DNA of 64,000 nt from Salegentibacter sp. (GTDB lineage Bacteria; Bacteroidota; Bacteroidia; Flavobacteriales; Flavobacteriaceae). This document shows positions 19,121-26,470 of this stretch, piece by piece. Each line of letters begins with the position of its first letter. Within the stretch, counting starts at the first letter, position 1. The notes beneath the pieces are model-generated. The model made no database searches and was not told where the DNA came from. It saw nothing but the letters and a program-made list of their open reading frames with translations. The stretch is from positions 3,660,514-3,724,513 of the forward strand of contig CP051246.1 in the NCBI GenBank assembly GCA_017795085.1, written 5' to 3'. The position numbers were made by a program, and so were the translations under genes.

Positions 19121-20040
19121 TTCTTAGCCTTTGTCCTAATCCTTCCATTGATTCCTATGCTCGAATTTCAGGTTTTTTCCCTGGGGGAGTAAACCGAATT
19201 TCTTCTTTGGAAGAATTTCCGGGCGGAAAGGGCATTCATGTGGCTCTGGCAATAGCCGAACTGGGCGTGTCATCCAGGTTATTGGGTTTCTGGGCGGGTG
19301 GCTCAGGCGATTGGATTAGAAAAGAATGTACGAATAAAAATGTTGAAACTGCTGGAGTTGATATAAACGGAAATAATAGAAAATGTTATACGTTCATTTC
19401 AGAAAATTCCGAGCTGAACCATACAGAATTATTAGAGCCTGGTCCTAAGCTAACTGAAAATGATTTTGAAGATTTTGAGAAAGTCTTTAAAAAAGAAATA
19501 GCTCAAACAGATTTTATTTGTATGTCCGGTACCTGGCCGGCCAATGCACCAAAAGATGCTTATGCCAGGCTTGTAAAAATAGCAAATGCCAATCACAAAA
19601 ACGTAATATTGGATTGCACCGGGGAACAATTGGATAATGCCTTGCAAGAAGATCTTTTGGGACTCCATTTGAATCATCATGAGGCAAAAGCTTTATGTGG
19701 ATCTGAAGATATTGAGATACTTCGTCAATTTCTTGGAGAAAAAGTTGAAATGATTGCTTTAACACGCGGAAGTGAAGGCCTTGATCTCGCCTATAAAAAT
19801 AAAATTATCAACGCCAGGATTAAGCTCGATCCTGAAGATATTATTAGTACTGTAGGGAGTGGTGATTGTTTAACGGCAGGTATAACCTACGCCTTAAGTG
19901 AACAAATGGAACTTACCGAAATTGCTGCGTGGGGTGCTGCTAGTGGTACGGCAAATTGTTTGAATAAGGATTTAGGCATGTTGAAAAAAAACGATGTCGT
20001 GAAATTGCTGAAACATGTACAAATTAAAGATTATGAGTAG
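19117..20040 (+). CDS. PfkB-family hexose-phosphate kinase, tagatose-6-phosphate kinase-like
   Basis: A 307-residue PfkB kinase of the LacC/FruK branch. It opens with LSLCPNPSIDSYARI and has GGVNRISSLEEFPGGKGIHVALAIAELG, the substrate-binding region typical of kinases that act on a ketohexose phosphate. The anion hole and catalytic base are in GSGDCLTAG (Asp250). The start overlaps the agaS stop as ATGA, which indicates coupled translation. With AgaS upstream and an aldolase downstream, phosphorylation of tagatose-6-phosphate to tagatose-1,6-bisphosphate is the best reading; 1-phosphofructokinase activity is the main alternative. Confidence 0.87.
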   Translation: MILSLCPNPSIDSYARISGFFPGGVNRISSLEEFPGGKGIHVALAIAELGVSSRLLGFWAGGSGDWIRKECTNKNVETAGVDINGNNRKCYTFISENSELNHTELLEPGPKLTENDFEDFEKVFKKEIAQTDFICMSGTWPANAPKDAYARLVKIANANHKNVILDCTGEQLDNALQEDLLGLHLNHHEAKALCGSEDIEILRQFLGEKVEMIALTRGSEGLDLAYKNKIINARIKLDPEDIISTVGSGDCLTAGITYALSEQMELTEIAAWGAASGTANCLNKDLGMLKKNDVVKLLKHVQIKDYE

Positions 20041-21001
20041 AAAAAAAATCCTGGTAGTTGGGGAATTAAACATAGACCTGATATTAAATAATATTAAAGG
20101 TTTTCCGAAAATCGGCTCTGAAAAAATAGCTAAAAATATGGATTTTACCCTGGGCAGTTCTTCAGCTATCTTAGCTTCCAATATTGCGGCTTTAGGGGTG
20201 CAAACTTCATTTTGCGGACTTTTGGGAAAAGATAATTTTGGAGATTTTATTCTAAATGAATTACAAACCAAAAATATAGATACCCGTTTTATTCAATTTT
20301 CCGAAAAATATAAAACCGGGATTACCGTAGTGATGAATTATGATCAGGATCGGGCAAATGTAACCTATTGCGGGGCGATGGACCATTTGAGCATAGAACA
20401 TATTCCCTGGGAACAAATTACCGAATTCGATCATCTGCATTTTTCAAATTATTTCCTTCAACCGGGAATGCAACCCTATATTACGGAGCTGTTCAAAAAG
20501 GCAAAAGAGACAGGTCTTAGTACTTCGTTTGATTTACAGGTTGATCCCGAAGATAAATGGGATTTTGACTACAAAACCTGTTTGCCTTTTGTAGATATTT
20601 TCCTTCCGAATGAAAAGGAGCTTTTAAGTTTAAGTCAGAAAAATAACCTTGAGGCTGCCATCGGAGAAATAAAGCCTTTTGCAAATATTCTGGCCATAAA
20701 ATTAGGAGATAAAGGTGGTCGGGTGCTTCAGGGAGAAGAAGATATAGCCATAAAGCCCTATTTGAACAAAACCTATAAAGATGCCATTGGAGCAGGAGAT
20801 TCTTTTAATGCCGGTTTTCTGAAAAAATTTCTGCAAGAAGCTTCTTTACGAGAATGTTTGGACTATGCAAACCTTACCGGGTCACTTAGTACTACAGCTG
20901 CAGGGGGAACGGGTGGATTTATCAATTCAAACGAAATTAATTCAAAAATTAATAAAATAAGGAACAACGAGTTATCAGAAAACGAACACGAAAAACTTTA
21001 A
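20033..21001 (+). CDS. PfkB/ribokinase-family sugar kinase
   Basis: A longer frame begins at 20015, but ATG at 20033 (MSRKKILVVGELNIDLIL) gives the normal ribokinase N-terminus and overlaps the previous gene by eight bases. The 322-residue product has GSSSAILASNIAALG, the substrate-lid region, and DAIGAGDSFNAGF near residues 250-260 with catalytic Asp256. It belongs to the ribokinase/fructokinase side of the family, different from the LacC-type kinase before it, so it probably phosphorylates a free sugar or nucleoside, possibly the entry kinase of this amino-sugar cluster. Substrate unknown. Confidence 0.88.
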   Translation: MSRKKILVVGELNIDLILNNIKGFPKIGSEKIAKNMDFTLGSSSAILASNIAALGVQTSFCGLLGKDNFGDFILNELQTKNIDTRFIQFSEKYKTGITVVMNYDQDRANVTYCGAMDHLSIEHIPWEQITEFDHLHFSNYFLQPGMQPYITELFKKAKETGLSTSFDLQVDPEDKWDFDYKTCLPFVDIFLPNEKELLSLSQKNNLEAAIGEIKPFANILAIKLGDKGGRVLQGEEDIAIKPYLNKTYKDAIGAGDSFNAGFLKKFLQEASLRECLDYANLTGSLSTTAAGGTGGFINSNEINSKINKIRNNELSENEHEKL

Positions 21002-21197
21002 TCAGATATTTCACACAGGGAAATGATTAAAATTTTTCATGTGAGAGTGCAGCAGTTCCTGAATGTGCAGAAATTTTTGGCACATTTTGGTCGGTGCAAA
21101 AAATTTTAAATAGATGAAACATCCATGACGGAAATGTGGACACACAGGGGGATGATTATTGGCGTCGAATTCATAAATTAAGATTAAAAATCAGCGA
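21002..21197 (+). mobile_element. Probable left non-coding end of the IS110-type relic
   Basis: About 195 bases lie between the PfkB kinase and the IS110 transposase start. IS110-family elements carry a long non-coding left end that in the IS110 group encodes the bridge RNA. A near-direct repeat occurs here: CACACAGGGAAATGATTA at 21012-21029 and CACACAGGGGGATGATTA at 21141-21158 (16 of 18 identical, 129 bases apart). A third CACACAGG lies at 21785 beyond the transposase remnant. Element ends cannot be fixed from one copy, so the bridge-RNA reading is tentative. Confidence 0.4.
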
Positions 21198-21700
21198 GTG
21201 ATGGAACCAAAAGATCAAAACACAGTAGAGTTCGTGCAGCTTGTGGAAAGGGGCTGCGGGATAGACGTGCATAAAAGCCTTATCGTGGCTACGATAAAGG
21301 GTACTGGCATTAAGGAAGAAACCAGGTCTTTCGATGGACTTACCACATCGATCGAGACCTTGCGGGATTGGCTATTAGAAAATCAGATCACCCACGAGAC
21401 AAATATTTAAAAACGCTTTTGGTGCAGTGTGCCTGGGCGACAACAAGGGCTAAGGGAACATACCTTAGAGGTAAATATGATAGTTTGGTCGTGAGAAGAG
21501 GCAAAAAAGGGGCAATGATCGCAGTAGGACATAAGATCCTGATAGCCGCCTACTTCATACTAAAATACAAAACACCCTATAAGGAACTCCTATATGAATT
21601 TTTGGAGAACAGAAATAAAGACCATAAAATAAAACGACATCTAAAGATGCTCCGGGAATTAGGGGTGGAAGTAGCTGTCAAAGAAACAACAGCAGCTTAA
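21198..21700 (+). pseudogene. IS110-family transposase, internally deleted and frameshifted
   Basis: The first piece (21198-21410) encodes the RuvC-like N-terminus of an IS110 transposase (RGCGIDVHKSLIVATIKG, with the first acidic residue of the DEDD set in GIDVHK). The reading frame then fails. The second piece, in another frame (about 21368-21700), encodes the C-terminal end of the same family (YLKTLLVQCAWATTRAKGTYL and GHKILIAAYFILKYKTPYKEL). Together they account for about 170 residues, whereas intact IS110 transposases have roughly 330-400, so the middle, including the rest of the DEDD domain and the catalytic Ser region, is gone. The element cannot move by itself. It separates the PfkB kinase from the aldolase gene. 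Confidence 0.85.
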
Positions 21701-21890
21701 AAAAGATCGATTTTTACTGGAGGTTGAAATATCCATAGTTAAGATATGGAAACCCCGAAGATAAAACTGACAACAAACGTTAAGCACACAGGAGTATTGC
21801 CGTAGAGCGTGTAGATGAAATTTTAACTTTCTTAGCGTTAAAACTGCTTTTAATAAACAAGAATATGACAAAAAAGCGAAATATAAACAG

Positions 21891-22712
21891 ATGAAACTAA
21901 AGGAAAAATTACAGCAATTACGAAGTGAAGGCCGTGGCATACTGGCTACCAATTTTTATAACCTGGAAACGCTACACGGCGTATTAAGTGCCGCCTCAGA
22001 AATGGATGAGCCTTTAATTTTACAGCTTACCCAAAGTTCTATAGACTATATGGGGTTGGAAACCGCCGTTAATTTAGGGCGAACAGGTTTAAAGCAATTT
22101 GGTGTAGATGGCTGGATTCATTTAGATCATGGTGGCTCGGTAGAATTGGCCCAACGCTGCCTTGATGCCGGATTTGATTCGGTAATGATAGATGGTAGCG
22201 AACTACCTTTTGAAGAAAACATTAAAATAACAAAAGAAGTCGTGGAACGCGCCAAGAAATACGGGGCACACGTAGAAGCGGAATTGGGTTATGTTGCCAA
22301 GTTAGGGCAATCTCACGATGAAGAAGTCTTTACCCAACCCGGCGAAGCAAAACAATTTGTGGAAAAAACCGGAATTGATGCGCTTGCAGTAGCCATTGGA
22401 ACCGCTCACGGGTTCTATAAAAAAGAACCGGAACTACAGCTGGATTTATTAAAGGAAATAGCGGAAGTTACTCCCGCAAGCCTGGTTTTGCACGGAGGGT
22501 CAGGGGTGCCTGCTTTTCAAATGCAGGCCGCCATTTCGAGGGGGATCTGTAAAGTAAACCTCGCTACCGAAATCAAGAATATTTTTATGAAAACCCTGCA
22601 AACCGAACTACGTAGTAATGAGGAAATTGATTTACGTAAGGTTTTCCCGGTAGCGACCGGTGAAATCACCAAACTGGTTAAAGGAAAACTTGAGATTGTT
22701 AAAAATAATTAA
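21891..22712 (+). CDS. Class II ketose-bisphosphate aldolase (tagatose/fructose-bisphosphate type)
   Basis: A 273-residue zinc aldolase of the GatY/KbaY/FbaA family. The catalytic Asp79 and zinc ligand His80 are in WIHLDHGGS. Further zinc ligands are His173 in GTAHGFYKKEP and His201 in LHGGSGVP. The phosphate-binding end KVNLATEIKN matches the family. It cleaves tagatose-1,6-bisphosphate or fructose-1,6-bisphosphate to glycerone phosphate and glyceraldehyde-3-phosphate. With AgaS and the LacC-like kinase it would complete a galactosamine/tagatose route. The IS110 relic upstream may have separated it from the original operon promoter. Confidence 0.9.
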   Translation: MKLKEKLQQLRSEGRGILATNFYNLETLHGVLSAASEMDEPLILQLTQSSIDYMGLETAVNLGRTGLKQFGVDGWIHLDHGGSVELAQRCLDAGFDSVMIDGSELPFEENIKITKEVVERAKKYGAHVEAELGYVAKLGQSHDEEVFTQPGEAKQFVEKTGIDALAVAIGTAHGFYKKEPELQLDLLKEIAEVTPASLVLHGGSGVPAFQMQAAISRGICKVNLATEIKNIFMKTLQTELRSNEEIDLRKVFPVATGEITKLVKGKLEIVKNN

Positions 22713-22741
22713 GTAGACAGCTTGTTAAAAATTATAAAGCG

Positions 22742-22757
22742 CTAATTCGTGAATTAG
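22742..22757. promoter_or_regulatory. Short perfect palindrome between aldolase and amidohydrolase
   Basis: CTAATTCGTGAATTAG is a 7-base inverted repeat with a two-base centre, 45 bases before the amidohydrolase ATG. Its size and CG-containing centre would suit an operator for a dimeric regulator, and the remains of a LacI-type gene lie further downstream. It is the only copy I see, so function is uncertain. Confidence 0.3.
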
Positions 22758-22802
22758 TGGCGAAGATTAAACCGTAAGGAGAAAAATTTAAAAGTAAGTA
22801 AT

Positions 22803-23792
22803 ATGATTTCAAAATTTATAGATGCGCATGTTCACTTAAATACACTTTCTATCGAAAAAATGGAAAAGATGTTAGCGTATAATGCTGGTTTTCTATCTAT
22901 TAATACAAATATCCCATTTTTTGATGAAATTGAAGAACAGGAAAAAATTATCCTGGAGTTTCAGAAAAAATATCCGGGAATGGTGAAATATTTTACCACT
23001 TTTAATTTTAAAAAATGGGGAACTACTGATTTTATAGATGATGCGATAGCGCAAATTAAGCGCGGATTGGATAATGGTGCGGTAGGAGTGAAAATCTGGA
23101 AAGATGTGGGGTTTGATTATCACCATAAAGACGGAAGCTTTGTAATGATAGACGACCCGCTTTTTGATCCTGTTTTTGAATACCTTCAAGAGAATAATAT
23201 AATGCTCATAGGCCATCAGGGGGAACCCCGAAACTGTTGGTTACCGCTTGACGAAATGACGGTAGATTCAGACCGGAATTACTTCAGAGAGCACCCGGAA
23301 TACCACATGTTTCTTCAAAAGGAATATCCATCTTATGAAGAACAAATGCGGGCTAGAGACCACATGCTTGATAAATTTCCCGGAATAACCTATGTGGGGC
23401 TTCACCTTTTTAGCATGGAATGGAGTATAGATGAAGTAGCTAATCGATTGGAAGCCTATCCAAACACCTTAACAGATGTAGCCGAGCGGGTATGTCATCT
23501 TCAGCTTCAGGCTAAGGAAAACTGGCAGGCCGTTCGTGATTTTTGTATAAAATATCAAGATCGGATTATATACGGGACCGATGTAATAGACGATGGTAAC
23601 ACGCCTGCCGAAGAAATTGCAGCACGGTTTGAACACTTATGGAATTTTCACTATAATTTTTTTGCCACCAATAAAAAACTTAACGCTCCCGAATTTAAAG
23701 GGGAGTTTAAAGGGCTTAACCTTCCTGACGAAATCGTAGAGAAGATTTTTTACACTAACGCCAAGAAAGCTTATGGGTTTAAAGAATTTTAA
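22803..23792 (+). CDS. Amidohydrolase_2-type metal-dependent hydrolase
   Basis: A 329-residue TIM-barrel hydrolase. Metal ligands are visible: DAHVHLN at residues 8-14 (His-x-His), Lys in GVKIWKDVGF, His in IGHQGEPRN, His in YVGLHLF and the final Asp in YGTDVIDDG. This set is typical of the amidohydrolase superfamily, subgroup COG2159. In other amino-sugar clusters the deacetylation step is done by AgaA/NagA, which this is not, so it might be a non-orthologous deacetylase or act on a lactone or other ring-opened intermediate. It is followed within 100 bases by the broken LacI gene. Family reliable, reaction not assigned. Confidence 0.82.
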   Translation: MISKFIDAHVHLNTLSIEKMEKMLAYNAGFLSINTNIPFFDEIEEQEKIILEFQKKYPGMVKYFTTFNFKKWGTTDFIDDAIAQIKRGLDNGAVGVKIWKDVGFDYHHKDGSFVMIDDPLFDPVFEYLQENNIMLIGHQGEPRNCWLPLDEMTVDSDRNYFREHPEYHMFLQKEYPSYEEQMRARDHMLDKFPGITYVGLHLFSMEWSIDEVANRLEAYPNTLTDVAERVCHLQLQAKENWQAVRDFCIKYQDRIIYGTDVIDDGNTPAEEIAARFEHLWNFHYNFFATNKKLNAPEFKGEFKGLNLPDEIVEKIFYTNAKKAYGFKEF

Positions 23793-23839
23793 ATCAATAA
23801 TTTATATGCTAATGAACTCATTAAATATAACCAAAATAA

Positions 23840-24373
23840 ATAGGAAAAACTCTTCTTTCCTACAGTGGGACGAAATATCTTACAGAAATGGGGCATTCGA
23901 AAATTTCAGTTATTCAGGGGGTTCATCATTCCGTTCCCAACCAACAAAGAATTAGAGGTTATAAGAAGGCTATGGCAGATGCTGGAATCCAAAATCTAAA
24001 TATAACCGGAAATAATTTTAGCTTTCAGAACGGATTCTTGGAAACTAAAATCATTCTCCAAAAAAAAGATCATCCAACCGCTATCTTTGCTTTTAGTAAT
24101 ACCATTGCTCTCGGTTCTTTAAAGGCTATTGAGGAAGAAGATCTCAGTATTCCCGAAGATATTTCCCTTATAGCATTTGACGATCATCCCTATATAGATT
24201 TCTTATCTACTCCATTAACCTGTATAGTACAACCAGAAATAGATATTGCCAAATTAGCCATTCGTTTTTTATTTTCAATTATTAACGAGGATTCAACTGA
24301 AACGCAACAGGTGCTTTTAAAACCCCGATTGAAAATAAGGGAATCCGTAAAAAGTATTCTGAATTCTGCTTGA
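23840..24373 (+). pseudogene. LacI-family regulator lacking DNA-binding domain
   Basis: Translation from 23888 (ATG) gives 161 residues that match only the C-terminal half of a LacI/GalR regulator: GHSKISVIQGV, QQRIRGYKKAMADAGI, TAIFAFSNTIALGSLKAIEEEDLSIPEDISLIAFDD and a final LLKPRLKIRESV. The frame upstream, from an in-frame stop at 23837, adds TLLSYSGTKYLTEMGHSK, the normal preceding helix. Homology therefore reaches past the possible start, and the first half of the sensor domain and the helix-turn-helix are missing. No HTH occurs elsewhere nearby. The cluster has probably lost its specific repressor. A translated, non-DNA-binding fragment remains possible. Confidence 0.8.
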
Positions 24374-24418
24374 CCGTGTAATTATTATAAAGATAGCACA
24401 CATAATATTCATTAAAAT

Positions 24419-25780
24419 ATGAACAAAAAAGAAAAAAGATTTATTTCACAAAAGTATATTATCCGTATTACCATAGTAGCAGCACTCGGTGGTCTGCTAT
24501 TTGGCTATGATACTGCCGTAATAGCAGGCACTATAGGCGCGCTTGAAGAAAAATTTAATTTGAATCCAGCTCTTGTGGGATGGGCAGCAAGTAGTGCTGT
24601 ATGGGGATGTGTTGTAGGGGCAGCTTTTTCAGGTTATTTGAGTGATCGTTTTGGAAGAAAAAAAATTTTGATAATTACTGGACTATTATTTTTTGTATCG
24701 GCACTTGGGTCAGCTCTTGTAGGCAGTTTATCATATTTTGTTGCTGCTCGATTTATTGGAGGTCTCGGTGTAGGAGCCGCTTCTATGCTCTCACCCCTAT
24801 ATATTTCTGAAGCAGCACCGGCCAGGATTAGGGGCAGACTCGTAAGTGTTTACCAACTTGCTATTGTAATTGGAATCAACATCGTCTACGTAGTGAACTA
24901 TTTTATCTCGACTGCGGGATCTGAATCGTGGAACGTGGAGTTCGGATGGCGCTGGATGCTGGGATCCGAAGTAATTCCCGCTGGAATCTTTTTTTTTCTG
25001 TTATTCACCGTACCTGAGAGTCCACGATGGTTGATTGCCAACGGAAAATCAAAAAAAGCCGAAGATATTCTCATTAAAATAAATGGCGCAACCGAAGCAG
25101 GAGTTATCGAACAGGAAATAAAATCGACACTGAATCAGGAGAAGGGGAGTCTTAAGGAGCTCTTTGGAAAACGCTACCGTAGGGCCTTGCTGGTAGGAGT
25201 TATCCTGGCCCTCTTTTCCCAGATCACCGGGATCAATGCGATCATCTATTTTGCACCCGAGATCTTCAAGAGTGTGGGGATGGGAGTGGAATCGGCTTTT
25301 TCGCAGACCATCTTAATTGGAGCTATCAATACCATCTTCACCTTCATTGCCCTGTGGCTTATAGATAAAGCCGGAAGGAGAAAACTGCTTCTTTGGGGAA
25401 TCTCAGGAATGGTTATTTCCCTGCTCGGAACTGTGATTTGCTTTCATAATGAATACTTTGAAGGTCCCTGGTTACTCTTATTTATACTTTGCTTTATGGC
25501 CAGCTTTTCGAGCTCTTTGGGACCAATTCCCTGGGTAATGATTTCGGAAATCTTCCCAACCAAAACTCGCGGAATCGCAATGTCATTCTGTACGCTGATC
25601 CTCTGGGTAGGGGTGATCTTGATTGCTCAACTTACCCCTATGGCCCTTGAAGGTCTGGGAGGAGCAACCACCTTCTTTATCTTTCTGGTTAATTCAATCT
25701 TTTTGCTGCTCTTCACCTGGAGCTTTATACCGGAAACTAAACAACGGAGTCTGGAAGAAATTGAAAGAAACTGGAAGTAG
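24419..25780 (+). CDS. MFS sugar porter (XylE/GalP type proton symporter)
   Basis: A 453-residue, 12-segment transporter. Sugar-porter motifs are all present: GGLLFGYDTAVIAG in the first membrane helix, DRFGRKKILI in loop 2-3, PESPRWLIANGK before the central loop, QITGINAIIYFAPEIF in helix 7, DKAGRRKLL in loop 8-9 and PETKQRSLEEIE at the end. It would import a hexose, pentose or related monosaccharide for the plus-strand catabolic cluster. The gene shows a composition step: by hand count the sample 24421-24720 has about 38 percent GC and 25141-25440 about 48 percent, which may reflect recombination with a relative. Confidence 0.92.
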   Translation: MNKKEKRFISQKYIIRITIVAALGGLLFGYDTAVIAGTIGALEEKFNLNPALVGWAASSAVWGCVVGAAFSGYLSDRFGRKKILIITGLLFFVSALGSALVGSLSYFVAARFIGGLGVGAASMLSPLYISEAAPARIRGRLVSVYQLAIVIGINIVYVVNYFISTAGSESWNVEFGWRWMLGSEVIPAGIFFFLLFTVPESPRWLIANGKSKKAEDILIKINGATEAGVIEQEIKSTLNQEKGSLKELFGKRYRRALLVGVILALFSQITGINAIIYFAPEIFKSVGMGVESAFSQTILIGAINTIFTFIALWLIDKAGRRKLLLWGISGMVISLLGTVICFHNEYFEGPWLLLFILCFMASFSSSLGPIPWVMISEIFPTKTRGIAMSFCTLILWVGVILIAQLTPMALEGLGGATTFFIFLVNSIFLLLFTWSFIPETKQRSLEEIERNWK

Positions 25781-25966
25781 CTAGAAATTGGTTTAGTTAA
25801 TTCTAGAACCAACAAGGAGAAATTTGGTATTTAAATAAGGTTTTTGAAAAAAATCCTGAATTTTTAATGCATAACATAGAAGATTATTTTACACCTTCCA
25901 AGAGAGTATTTACAAATGAGATGTTCCTGCTCGAAATAGTTTATCTAGCGACAGGTGATTCTAGCG

Positions 25967-26418
25967 AATAATCTTTCAGAAAAAATCATCGGTCTTTATG
26001 GCCTTGGAATGAGCTACTTCCGTGACATCTCGGGTCATATCAAAGAAATGTACGATACCGATATTTCCCATACGGTTTTAAGCCAGATCACCGATCAGAT
26101 TATTCCTGAGGCAAAGTAGTCAGCGCCGCTCTACTGCATTGTTTGGCTTGATACCATGCATTATAAAGTTAAAGTGGATGGAAAGATTACCCACAAAGCA
26201 CTTTATAACATCCTGGGTATTAAAAAAGAAGGAAAAAAGGAAATTCTGGGCATGTACAGCTGCTTAAACTAGTCTACCTGGCTACAAGAAACATTGAGAA
26301 GAAATGAACCGCTCCTTTGCATTATTGGAGCCTTACGATTCAGCAATTTTATATTAAATTTGGAGACCGGATACCACTGGAAATATACTTTTCAGTTGAA
26401 ATAAACAACTGGTCATAA
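25967..26418 (+). pseudogene. IS256-family (mutator) transposase remnant
   Basis: Translation of 25967-26272 reads LSEKIIGLYGLGMSY, then HIKEMYDTDISHTVLSQITDQI, a stop at 26117-26119, then LYCIVWLDTMHYKVKVDGKITHKALYNILGI in the same frame and another stop at 26270. In a shifted frame 26269-26418 reads LVYLATRNIEKK, stop, TAPLHYWSLTIQQFYIKFGDRIP, the C-terminal end of the same transposase. Asp in WLDTMHYK corresponds to the first catalytic residue of the family DDE set. The N-terminus and most of the DDE core are absent. It is a dead IS256-type element between the plus-strand cluster and PUL 2. The preceding 25781-25966 holds nothing I can name. Confidence 0.87.
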
Positions 26419-26422
26419 ACGC

Positions 26423-26454
26423 CAATTCCCCTGGGGCTAGCCTCAGGGGAATTG
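26423..26454 (-). terminator. Strong hairpin, probable terminator of PUL 2
   Basis: CAATTCCCCTG at 26423-26433 pairs perfectly with CAGGGGAATTG at 26444-26454, an 11-base stem around a ten-base loop that can itself pair partly (GGCTAGCC). It lies 16 bases beyond the GH97 stop on the minus strand. No long U-tract follows, only GCGTTT, so it could act as an intrinsic terminator of reduced strength or as a 3' end stabiliser. Confidence 0.65.
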
Positions 26455-26470
26455 AAACATCAGACAGAGT

